Shown: positions 1 through 5,704 of the stretch, piece by piece
How the letters are laid out: each line of letters opens with the position of its first letter
Numbering within the stretch: the stretch's first letter is position 1
DNA from: JBGTHB01 sp041746415
GTDB taxonomy: Bacteria > Pseudomonadota > Gammaproteobacteria > Coxiellales > Coxiellaceae
NCBI GenBank assembly: GCA_041746415.1
Contig: JBGTHB010000199.1
Coordinates: 1-5,704 of the forward strand
Direction of reading: 5' to 3'
Length of the DNA stretch: 5,704 nt
Notes under the pieces: model-generated
The model's database searches: none
What the model was told of the DNA's origin: nothing
Seen by the model: only the letters and a program-made list of their open reading frames with translations
Program-made: the position numbers and the translations under genes

Positions 1-281
1 GCGGCATCAATTTCAACCAGATCGGGAAAGCGTCCAGCATCAATTTCTTGGCAGCTTTGGCATTGTCCGCATGGCGTGGCGGTGATAGCCGTTTCGCAAT
101 TAAGACATTTAGCAAAAATGCGTGCTAGGGTGGTTTTGCCAATACCACGGGTGCCGGTAAAAAGGTAAGCGTGATGCAGTTGATTGCGTGATAAAGCGTT
201 GGATAGTGCGCGCACTGTTACTTCTTGGCCTACGACTTCGCCAAACTGTTTAGGTCGATATTGTCTGGCTAATGCCACCAT
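1..281 (-). CDS. dnaX: DNA polymerase III subunit gamma/tau, N-terminal part (cut by window edge)
   Basis: This is the start of the clamp-loader ATPase of the replicative polymerase, which loads the sliding clamp onto primed DNA in the cytoplasm. About 93 codons are visible. The protein begins MVALARQYRPKQFGEVVGQE, the typical DnaX opening, followed by HHAYLFTGTRGIGKTTLARI. The Walker A P-loop is GTRGIGKT at residues 43-50. The four cysteines of the DnaX zinc module are at 62, 71, 74 and 77 (LNC...CGQCQSC), with the same spacing as E. coli. The segment ends in LVEIDA, again typical. The ATG at 279-281 is preferred: a GAGAG at 292-296 lies ten bases upstream. The gene follows the SRP RNA gene on the same strand by about 20 bases, an arrangement common in gammaproteobacteria. 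The Walker B motif and the rest of the gene lie beyond position 1. Confidence 0.97.
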   Translation of the reverse strand, partial: MVALARQYRPKQFGEVVGQEVTVRALSNALSRNQLHHAYLFTGTRGIGKTTLARIFAKCLNCETAITATPCGQCQSCQEIDAGRFPDLVEIDA

Positions 282-303
282 CGCTTGCGATCTCTCAAAA
301 AAA

Positions 304-413
<110 letters not shown>

Positions 414-493
414 TGTTGTAGCGCCATTTCGTTCACCGAACCTGACGCATAATCAGCTAGTTAGCTAGCGGCGCCTAGTGTAGCTTAATGCGC

Positions 494-499
494 CTTATA
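494..499 (-). promoter_or_regulatory. Candidate -10 element for the SRP RNA
   Basis: The minus strand shows TATAAG followed directly by GCGC, a GC-rich discriminator like those at stable-RNA promoters. No good -35 hexamer is visible at 16-18 bases, and the implied start would be about 70 bases before the mature RNA, requiring 5' processing. The rest of the gap 414-613 contains several CTAG-rich stretches but no gene that I can support. Confidence 0.25.
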
Positions 500-581
500 T
501 TGGTAGGGAGTATAACGACTCGAAGTTAAGAGTATATTAAGGTTAAAATGAGTTTTTAATGCCATTTAAGGCTGGTGCTGC

Positions 582-587
582 TATATT
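582..587 (+). promoter_or_regulatory. Candidate -10 element for glucokinase
   Basis: TATATT lies 26 bases before the glucokinase start codon, which would give a leader of about 20 nt containing the AAGGAG ribosome site. No convincing -35 hexamer is visible at the right spacing, so this is only a candidate. Confidence 0.3.
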
Positions 588-613
588 GGCGCATTTAATT
601 TCAAGGAGTTTTT

Positions 614-1642
614 ATGCAGGTGTTAGCAGGGGATGTCGGTGGCACATACACACGTCTGGCTATTATTGATGAGCACTATCAAGTGCATCACCACCAAAAA
701 TACACAAATCGTGAGCAAATTTCTGTTTACTCTATTATCCATGATTATTTAAAAACAATTAATGTAGCGGTGGATGCGGCTTGCTTGTGTGTAGCTGGGC
801 CGGTAACAAATGACAGTGCTACTCTAACTAATTTGCAATGGCACATAAATACCACGGATCTGGCGCGTGTCACCCACACCAAAGCCGTAGCCGTTATTAA
901 TGATTTTGCGGCAATTGGCAGCAGCATTGCTGTGCTACAAAAAACCGATTTATTGACCGTGCATGCAGCATTGCACCCACAGCTAGGTAACCGTTTAGTG
1001 GTTGGTGTGGGCACGGGTTTTGGTAGTAGTTATTTGGTGCAACGTAATGGCAAGTTTGAGGTTTTTGATTCTGAAGCAGGGCATATGGATTTTGCACCTA
1101 ATGATGAATTTGAAGTTGCGTTGTTGCAATATTTATTGAAGAAATACCCGCATGTGTCAGTGGAACGTGTGCTTTCCGGTGTGGGTGTGGAAAACTTATT
1201 TGAATTTGTTTTAAAAACCCAATCGCTATCTTCTTCGCTAACACTGGAAACATTTAATGACTGTATTGTGCCGGGGAAAAAAGTGTTTGTGGCAGCTCTT
1301 GAGGAGCAAGATGAAGCTGCCTTATTTTGCGTGCGGCGCATGGCACGTTTATGTGGTTCGGTATTTGGTAGTTTAGCGTTAGCTTTTTTGCCTTACGGCG
1401 GTATTTATGTGGGTGGTGGTGTATCGCGACGTATTAAGCAGCTGCTTTTAGAAAACGATAACTTTTTAACGGCATTTAAAACCAAAGGTAGAATGTCGCG
1501 GTTAATGCATAATATGCCGATACACTTTATTGTTACTGAAAATGCTGGCATTATCGGTGCGGCACATTATGTTCGATCTCGCTTTGCATCCGTGACTCAA
1601 ATAAAAAAACAAACTGTTGAAATGAAAAAATTACCTGCTTGA
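614..1642 (+). CDS. glk: Glucokinase
   Basis: This cytoplasmic enzyme phosphorylates glucose to glucose-6-phosphate with ATP. The 342-residue protein follows the E. coli Glk plan along its length. The phosphate-binding motif GDVGGT is at residues 6-11. VINDF at 95-98 contains the sugar-binding Asn96 and the catalytic base Asp97. GVGTGFG is at 131-137, EAGHMDFAP at 154-162 (Glu154 and His157) and ERVLSGVG at 184-191 (Glu184). The glycine-rich nucleotide segment GGIYVGGGV is at 262-270. These residues sit three positions before their E. coli counterparts throughout, so the active site is complete. The start is fixed by AAGGAG at 603-608, five bases before the ATG. The C-terminus has about 20 extra, lysine-rich residues beyond the usual end of the family. 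The gene stands alone and converges with the downstream protease gene across 35 bases, with no clear terminator. Confidence 0.95.
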   Translation: MQVLAGDVGGTYTRLAIIDEHYQVHHHQKYTNREQISVYSIIHDYLKTINVAVDAACLCVAGPVTNDSATLTNLQWHINTTDLARVTHTKAVAVINDFAAIGSSIAVLQKTDLLTVHAALHPQLGNRLVVGVGTGFGSSYLVQRNGKFEVFDSEAGHMDFAPNDEFEVALLQYLLKKYPHVSVERVLSGVGVENLFEFVLKTQSLSSSLTLETFNDCIVPGKKVFVAALEEQDEAALFCVRRMARLCGSVFGSLALAFLPYGGIYVGGGVSRRIKQLLLENDNFLTAFKTKGRMSRLMHNMPIHFIVTENAGIIGAAHYVRSRFASVTQIKKQTVEMKKLPA

Positions 1643-1677
1643 TAGGGGCGGCTCAGCAGCGTTTTGCTTCGTTCGTA

Positions 1678-2805
1678 CTAATTTGCGCATTCTTTTTGAT
1701 AGTCTTTAAGCGCTGTTGTTATTTCCGCAAGAGAAAAAATCGCTTTATTTTCGGTGTAACTCCAATCGTGAAAATTATATTCCACGGCGAATGTTTTATT
1801 TTGCGTTAAGAGCGTTTGGCTATTGGTGGGCAGTTTGGCGATATAAAAATTGCCATTGATATTACTGATGCCATATAGGGGATAGCGGTTTTTATTTAAA
1901 GTTACTAGACCATTAGCACGGTGAAATTGTAAGTGTGTGGTAATGACACTTTGCATTTTTTTGAGTGATTTAGTGGCATTTTCAGAAAGCGGAAAAACAA
2001 AGCCTATGTCAGGTTGCGTAGGACTCCAAATAAAAAGACTGTGCTGATGGGAAAAATCATTTTGTGATTTGAGCGTGAGGTAACAAATAGTGCCTAAACG
2101 ATACAGTTGAGTGTGTTTTTTATTATATTGTTTAAGCAGTTCGGGCGTATTGGTTGTGTTGTGCAGGTAAGCAATTAATGGATCCGCGTTTTGTGAAAGT
2201 GAGTAGCGTTGATTATTGCTATCAGTTAAAGCAGAAGTAATACCAATTAAATTGCCATTTAAATCAAACAATCCACCGCCACTCGAGCCTTGGTTAATGA
2301 CCTGATCAGAAACGATATGATTGGTGTTGTCTTTCTGATAAAAATCCACAATTTTTCCAACTGAAAAAAAACGTTCGTTACCTTTTGGCGCACCGATGGC
2401 GTAAATGTCTTCGCCTATTTTTAATGTGTCCGATGCTCTGAGAGTGACAGGTACGAAATCCGCCTGTGAGACTTTTAGAATACATAAATCATTTTTTTTG
2501 TCGGTGTAGACTTGGGTAGCGGCGTAACGTGTTTTTGCTTGAAACGCTTTACGGCTAGTCACGTTAGCACCCACCATAAGCAACTTGGCGTTGTCGGTGA
2601 CGTGACAATTGGTGGCGATCAAGTTGGGACTAATGGCAACACCGCTGCCAATCTTAGGCGCGCTTTGATTATTTTTTTGTGAAAAAACAACAAAAATAGA
2701 TTTGCTGGATTTTGCTTTGAGCTGCTGATAATCAGCAGCCACACATGGCATAGTGTTTAATAAGAAGAGTAGTAACAGGCAGTGCTTTATTTTTATTAGT
2801 CTCAT
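1678..2805 (-). CDS. Exported trypsin-like serine protease with an uncharacterised C-terminal domain
   Basis: This is a chymotrypsin-fold (S1 / HtrA-like) peptidase, probably periplasmic or secreted. With the ATG at 2803-2805 the protein has 375 residues and begins with a signal peptide: MRLIKIK, then CLLLLFLLN, with likely cleavage after CVAA. The catalytic triad is complete: His68 in ATNCHVT, Asp106 in KKNDLCILKV and Ser175 in NQGSSGGG. IGAPKG and LIGITSAL, typical of trypsin-like peptidase domains, flank the active site. The protease domain ends near residue 215. The last 160 residues match no domain I recognise, and no PDZ domain is visible, so it is not a standard DegP or DegS. A longer frame can be opened at a TTG (2844), but the 13 added residues would bury the signal peptide. 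No good ribosome site precedes the ATG. The substrate is unknown. Confidence 0.85.
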   Translation of the reverse strand: MRLIKIKHCLLLLFLLNTMPCVAADYQQLKAKSSKSIFVVFSQKNNQSAPKIGSGVAISPNLIATNCHVTDNAKLLMVGANVTSRKAFQAKTRYAATQVYTDKKNDLCILKVSQADFVPVTLRASDTLKIGEDIYAIGAPKGNERFFSVGKIVDFYQKDNTNHIVSDQVINQGSSGGGLFDLNGNLIGITSALTDSNNQRYSLSQNADPLIAYLHNTTNTPELLKQYNKKHTQLYRLGTICYLTLKSQNDFSHQHSLFIWSPTQPDIGFVFPLSENATKSLKKMQSVITTHLQFHRANGLVTLNKNRYPLYGISNINGNFYIAKLPTNSQTLLTQNKTFAVEYNFHDWSYTENKAIFSLAEITTALKDYQKECAN

Positions 2806-2812
2806 TCTATTA

Positions 2813-2821
2813 AGTGTAGCA
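2813..2821 (-). promoter_or_regulatory. Candidate extended -10 of the protease gene
   Basis: The minus strand reads TGCTACACT, an extended -10 (TGn plus a TATAAT-like hexamer with four of six matches). No -35 is evident. A start seven bases downstream would fall at about 2806, next to the ATG at 2805. That would give a leaderless message and would fit the lack of a Shine-Dalgarno sequence. A TATAAA at 2847-2852 is an alternative -10 that would give a normal leader. Confidence 0.3.
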
Positions 2822-2866
2822 GGGCCGGTGTGGATGTTCAGCAATTTTTATATGAGTGTAGCTTGC

Positions 2867-3225
2867 TTTTTCTGTCACCACGAGCACGTATAATTCTTTT
2901 CTGTCATTGTGAGCGCGCGCAGCAAGCGTAACAATCCATGTATCAGTGTTTCTAAAAAACATCGGCATATGGATGGCGACGCTCGTTCCTCGCTCGCCAT
3001 GACAAGACTTTTTTCTGTCATCACAAGCACGTACAATTCTTTTCTGTCATTGTGAGCGCGCGCAGCAAGCGTAACAATCCATGTATCAGTGCTTCTAAAA
3101 AACATCGGCATATGGATGGCGACGCTCGTTCCTCGCTCGCCATGACAAGATTTTTTTCTGTCATCACAAGCACGTACAATTCTTTTCTGTCATTGTGAGC
3201 GCGCGCAGCAAGCGTAACAATCCAT
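2867..3225. repeat. 143-bp tandem repeat, about 2.5 copies, each full copy containing an imperfect palindrome
   Basis: The unit beginning CTGTCA starts at 2872, 3015 and 3158, so the period is exactly 143 bases. The third copy stops at 3225 after AACAATCCAT. Copies 2 and 3 are identical over the shared 68 bases, while copy 1 differs from copy 2 at about five single bases, which points to recent duplication. Within each unit, a left arm starting GTCATTGTGAGCG and ending AATCCATG (2903-2940 and 3046-3083) is complementary, with mismatches, to a right arm CATATGGATGG...CGCTCGCCATGAC (2966-3003 and 3109-3146), around a 25-base loop. The third copy (3189-3225) has only the left arm. The period is not a multiple of three, so the block is not coding. 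It resembles the small palindromic or MITE-like repeats scattered through some host-associated bacterial genomes. Confidence 0.93.
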
Positions 3226-3235
3226 ATAAATTTGC

Positions 3236-3307
3236 CTGCAAAAAAATCTCACGGGTGATTACGCACATTACTTGCGTAACCACATGGATTTTCTTTTTGG
3301 TTTGCAG
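3236..3307. repeat. Nested inverted repeat, about 72 bp, possible small mobile or regulatory hairpin
   Basis: The core is an 11-base stem, GTGATTACGCA (3255-3265) against TGCGTAACCAC (3273-3283), with one A-C mismatch and a 7-base loop. Outside it, AAAATC (3243-3248) pairs with GATTTT (3287-3292). At the edges, CTGCAAA (3236-3242) pairs with TTTGCAG (3301-3307). Together these make an almost full-length palindrome with small internal loops. It sits right after the truncated third copy of the tandem repeat and upstream of the exporter promoter. It could be a separate insertion element or a transcription barrier. The T-rich tract after the core stem is offset by several bases, so a classical terminator is doubtful. 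Confidence 0.7.
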
Positions 3308-3321
3308 CTTCCTGTTTTACG

Positions 3322-3350
3322 GTGAAATGGGTATATTAGAGTAGTACTAT
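3322..3350 (+). promoter_or_regulatory. Candidate sigma-70 promoter of the MFS exporter gene
   Basis: GTGAAA at 3322-3327 and TACTAT at 3345-3350 are separated by 17 bases; each matches four of six consensus positions. Transcription would start near 3357, giving a leader of about 20 nt that contains the AAGAG ribosome site. A TATATT at 3332-3337 is another possible -10, but it lacks a partner. Confidence 0.4.
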
Positions 3351-3378
3351 GCAAGCAGGGATAATTTAAGAGATGCTC

Positions 3379-4803
3379 ATGGATCAGAGTAATACTACTT
3401 ATAAACGCATTAGGATAGTGGCGCTGCTCATCGCATTAATTTGTTGCTACGCGCTGGTATTTATTGATGAATCGGGTATTGCGGTTGTACTTCCCACAGT
3501 GCAACATTCTTTTTCACTGTCTACAAACGCACTGCATTGGTCGATTAACTGTTATTTGTTAGCGTTGTCTGTGCTGTTGCTTTTTGGCGGTCGACTTGCT
3601 GATTCGTATGGTCAGCGTTTCATTTTTATCGTTGGCATCACGCTGTTTGCTCTTTCATCTATCCTTTGCGCTATGGCGCAAAACACAGTGTGGTTTTTAG
3701 GCGGAAGGATATTGCAAGGAATTAGTGCCAGTTTATGTTTACCGTGCATTACCATTTTAGTGCAACGAAATTTCTCGGCAACTGAATTTGGCAAAGCCTA
3801 TGGCACAGTTATTGGTTTCGCTAATTTGTTTTATGCATTGGGTCCGTTTATCGGCGGACTGGTAACGCAATATTTAAATTGGCGATGGTTTTTTGGCATC
3901 AATATTCCTATTAGCATTCTTTGCATTGGCTGCATATTATTTTCAGTCAAAAAAGATATACCTCGCCATAAACCATTTACTGACTTCAAAGGTTTATTTA
4001 GCTTTTTGATTGCTTGCAGCAGCGCTGTGTTTTCACTCATGCAAAGTGGCGCCTGGGGCTGGGACAATATTTTTGTTTTAACAGGATTTATTATTAGCGC
4101 TATCGCCTTAATTTATTTTGTTAAAACTGAACTTAAATCAGCCGCGCCTTTACTTGATATTCGATTATTTAATAACAAAAACTTTGCTGTTGGCAATGTA
4201 ATTTTATTTTTCTCTTCAACTTGTTTAACGTTAATTATATTTTGGGCGCTGTGGTTTCAAAACACACTCGGTTTTTCTCCCAGCGTTGTTGGCATAGCAT
4301 TATTACCGGCAACGTTGACTTTTATTTTTATGCCCGGCTTTGCCGGTAAGTGGCATGATAAATCCGGCTCAAAGCCGCCCTTAATTGTTGGCTCTCTATT
4401 ACTTATAGCTAGTTTAGCCTGGGTTAGTTTTTTTACGGGTGCAAAAAATTATTGGTGGTTTATGCCTGGCTTAATTGGTTTTGGTTTTTGCATTCCACTT
4501 ATCATACCAAATGCCATCATGACTATTATGAAATCCGCACCAGCTCATGCGAGCGGCATGGCGGCGGGTACATTTAACACCGTCAGACAATTTGGATTAA
4601 CGTTTGGCGTTGCCATACTCAGCGCCATCACCGCAAACGTCAAGCTAACCAGCAATTATACTCAAGCCATGCAAATAGGAGCATTATTGTTTTGCGGCTT
4701 CGCTGTATTGATCTTGTTTATTATTTTGTTAAGCAGCCAAAAGCCCAAAACCAATGCAGACCCTGATAGCAGCAAGCCAAGCAACCAGACATTTTTATCA
4801 TAA
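3379..4803 (+). CDS. MFS drug/proton antiporter, DHA2 (14-TMS, EmrB/QacA) family
   Basis: This inner-membrane exporter is expected to expel small toxic compounds in exchange for protons; the substrate cannot be read from the sequence. The protein has about 474 residues and roughly 14 hydrophobic segments. Numbering from the earlier ATG at 3373, the family signatures are: FIDESGIAVVLP in TMS1 (30-41, the place of the usual LDxTIVNVALP), motif A GGRLADSYGQR (72-82), motif B GRILQGISASL (111-121), motif C ending ALGPFIGG (155-162), and NWRWFFGINIP (169-179). The DHA2-type ASGMAAGTFNTVRQFG is at 393-408. The ATG at 3379 is preferred because AAGAG (3368-3372) lies six bases upstream, whereas it abuts the ATG at 3373. 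No membrane-fusion partner gene (EmrA-like) is beside it. Its last 142 bases overlap the convergent gene on the other strand. The final 23 residues are a polar tail. Confidence 0.92.
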   Translation: MDQSNTTYKRIRIVALLIALICCYALVFIDESGIAVVLPTVQHSFSLSTNALHWSINCYLLALSVLLLFGGRLADSYGQRFIFIVGITLFALSSILCAMAQNTVWFLGGRILQGISASLCLPCITILVQRNFSATEFGKAYGTVIGFANLFYALGPFIGGLVTQYLNWRWFFGINIPISILCIGCILFSVKKDIPRHKPFTDFKGLFSFLIACSSAVFSLMQSGAWGWDNIFVLTGFIISAIALIYFVKTELKSAAPLLDIRLFNNKNFAVGNVILFFSSTCLTLIIFWALWFQNTLGFSPSVVGIALLPATLTFIFMPGFAGKWHDKSGSKPPLIVGSLLLIASLAWVSFFTGAKNYWWFMPGLIGFGFCIPLIIPNAIMTIMKSAPAHASGMAAGTFNTVRQFGLTFGVAILSAITANVKLTSNYTQAMQIGALLFCGFAVLILFIILLSSQKPKTNADPDSSKPSNQTFLS

Positions 4804-5510
4804 GTAAAAGGATTAATTTGGTTGGCTGCATTCTCCTTGACAACATTTGAAGGCAAAGCAAAAAATCCGCTTGTACTTGCCGCACCTGCAGTCAACACTG
4901 CTGTGCAATTTACAAATGTCTGCGTGAATGAAACGTTTGCTGATTGTGCGGCACTATGAGGTGTAATTGAAATCGTTTGTGGCTTGCCAGCATGATAGGG
5001 TCCCAGTTTAACTTCAATTTGCCCACTTTGATCGGAAACCGTAACCGCATCCGGTGTAAATTTTATGCCAAAATGACCAAGATATTTTTCGCCGTCAAAA
5101 ACATTATATTCTAAATCTCCCCAGCTCGTAGTTGATTTTAAACCCACCAGCTGCACAACTTCAGGGGGTAACGCACAGCTGCAATTATTGGGTTTTTTCT
5201 CTTGATCAACACAGTTAGCCGAATCAAAATTAACCGCGGTTAGCTTAAATGGATAACTTGAATTATTAATTATTCCAAGCAAAGATTCATAAGGCCCATT
5301 TGGATTGGAATGCTGCTGCTTTAACGCGTAATAGGTTATAAATGTAGCAAACCCAACGACAGCTAGGCAGCTGCATATCATGGCACCGCAACTTTTGCAC
5401 CCATGGGTTTCTTGATTTCGTGAAGTCGTCTGTGTAGCTGGTCTAAACGTACCATGACTACTTTGGGAGTCACTGCCTTTAAGTAGTGGTGTAGAATCGT
5501 GTTGCGGCAT
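4662..5510 (-). CDS. Hypothetical two-segment membrane protein, possible host-directed effector
   Basis: I do not recognise this 282-residue protein. It begins with a polar, Ser/Thr/Gln-rich tail (1-37) carrying DSTPLL at 5-10. Next come a cysteine cluster CKSCGAMICSC (38-48) and a membrane segment (about 43-63). A soluble domain of about 170 residues follows, with cysteines at 100, 110, 112 and 202 and a beta-rich look (SYPFKLTAVNF, WGDLEYNVFDG, YLGHFGIKF). A second membrane segment (VWLLGLLLSGSALVLGFWLL, 241-260) and an Asn/Lys-rich tail end the protein. There is no cleavable signal peptide. The ATG at 5508-5510 has AGAGG at 5519-5523, a good ribosome site. The last 47 codons are antisense to the exporter gene, including the second membrane segment. 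No earlier in-frame stop exists, so the overlap is real if the gene is. Well-spaced ribosome site and amino-acid make-up favour a genuine gene; the function is unknown. Confidence 0.75.
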   Translation of the reverse strand: MPQHDSTPLLKGSDSQSSHGTFRPATQTTSRNQETHGCKSCGAMICSCLAVVGFATFITYYALKQQHSNPNGPYESLLGIINNSSYPFKLTAVNFDSANCVDQEKKPNNCSCALPPEVVQLVGLKSTTSWGDLEYNVFDGEKYLGHFGIKFTPDAVTVSDQSGQIEVKLGPYHAGKPQTISITPHSAAQSANVSFTQTFVNCTAVLTAGAASTSGFFALPSNVVKENAANQINPFTYDKNVWLLGLLLSGSALVLGFWLLNKIINKINTAKPQNNNAPICMA

Positions 5511-5704
5511 ATTTTTTACCTCTGTGATGCAAGGATGATGGATATAGATTAACGTTTCAGTGAAACTGCGCGATAAAGTCTAGCCTTGCTGGCGTGCTTG
5601 AAGCAAATTAAGAGGGAGTTATTTTGTGCTCAAAATTGTTCACGAGAAGCGTTTTCATATACTTAGCTTCGTTTTTGAGTGGCAAAGGATATAGACATTC
5701 AGTT
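5511..5704. other. Upstream region of the membrane-protein gene, with a possible partial gene at the right edge
   Basis: On the plus strand AGAGGGAG (5611-5618) is a strong ribosome-site-like sequence. A TTG at 5624, five bases further on, opens a frame to the window edge reading MCSKLFTRSVFIYLASFLSG, which resembles a signal peptide. TTAACG (5549-5554) and GATAAA (5572-5577), 17 bases apart, could be its promoter. The opposite reading is also possible: a minus-strand frame entering from the right edge ends at a TAA near 5607-5609 (last residues NNFEHKITPS). Too little sequence is present to choose between them. Confidence 0.25.
5554..5566. promoter_or_regulatory. 13-bp palindrome, candidate operator
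   Basis: GTTTCAGTGAAAC is a perfect inverted repeat (GTTTCA / TGAAAC around one base). It lies 44 bases upstream of the membrane-protein start and falls inside the 17-base spacer of a possible plus-strand promoter (TTAACG ... GATAAA). A dimeric repressor site is plausible, but a single short palindrome can arise by chance. Confidence 0.35.

Noticed and set aside
745..1341. Minus-strand open frames within the glucokinase gene
   Set aside because: They are shadows of a gene whose family motifs are intact throughout on the plus strand.
1643..1677. Bidirectional terminator between glucokinase and protease
   Set aside because: Only three- to four-base complementary segments are present and there is no T-run on either strand.
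2690..2760. Lipoprotein signal in the protease (TMPC)
   Set aside because: The residues before the cysteine do not fit the lipobox L-[AS]-[GA]-C; a normal signal peptidase site after VAA fits better.
2806..2844. Protease start at the upstream TTG
   Set aside because: The added 13 residues would place polar sequence before the signal peptide, and no ribosome site supports the TTG.
2875..3111. Minus-strand open frame of 78 codons with a repeated sequence (WIVTLAARAH / GLLRLLRAL)
   Set aside because: It is translated from the tandem repeat block. The 143-base period shifts the frame between copies, there is no ribosome site, and MASEERASPSI-type peptides are a typical by-product of such palindromic repeats.
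2867..3225. CRISPR array
   Set aside because: The units are 143 bases with no variable spacers; the whole unit repeats, including the part between the palindromes.
4662..5510. N-glycosylation sequons (several N-x-S/T) as evidence for a eukaryotic destination
   Set aside because: The protein is rich in Asn, Ser and Thr, so about this number is expected by chance.
5626..5694. GTG-initiated 22-codon frame after AGAGGGAG
   Set aside because: Very short, with no recognisable features; the TTG two bases upstream in another frame stays open to the window edge and looks more protein-like.

Overview
The window looks like a chromosomal segment of a gammaproteobacterium with modest GC content. The evidence is an SRP RNA gene directly upstream of a gamma-type dnaX, a proteobacterial-type (E. 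coli Glk-like) glucokinase, and a DHA2-type MFS exporter. The intergenic repeats are GTCATTG.GAGCG...AATCCAT palindromes. Such repeats recur in host-associated lineages such as Legionellales and Rickettsiales, so a Legionellales-like host-associated bacterium is my best guess. The placement is weak because there is no rRNA or long marker gene here.

Layout. Positions 1-281 hold the start of dnaX on the minus strand, cut by the window edge. Positions 304-413 hold the SRP RNA gene (ffs), also minus, ending in a U-run just before dnaX. Positions 414-613 are a divergent promoter region. Positions 614-1642 encode glucokinase on the plus strand. It converges with a secreted trypsin-like serine protease on the minus strand (1678-2805). 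The divergent gap 2806-3378 holds 2.5 copies of a 143-bp tandem repeat, each full copy carrying a long imperfect palindrome, followed by a separate nested inverted repeat of about 72 bp. Positions 3379-4803 encode a 14-segment MFS exporter. It converges on, and overlaps by 142 bp, an unrecognised two-segment membrane protein on the minus strand (4662-5510). Positions 5511-5704 hold a short palindrome and perhaps the start of another gene.

The genes do not form one pathway. SRP RNA with dnaX is a conserved housekeeping pair. Glucokinase feeds glucose into central metabolism. The protease, exporter and membrane protein look like accessory envelope functions. The items most worth pursuing are the unrecognised membrane protein (short basic-poor N-terminus with a DxxxLL motif, cysteine cluster at the membrane, soluble domain between two membrane segments), its long antisense overlap with the exporter gene, and the recently expanded repeat block.
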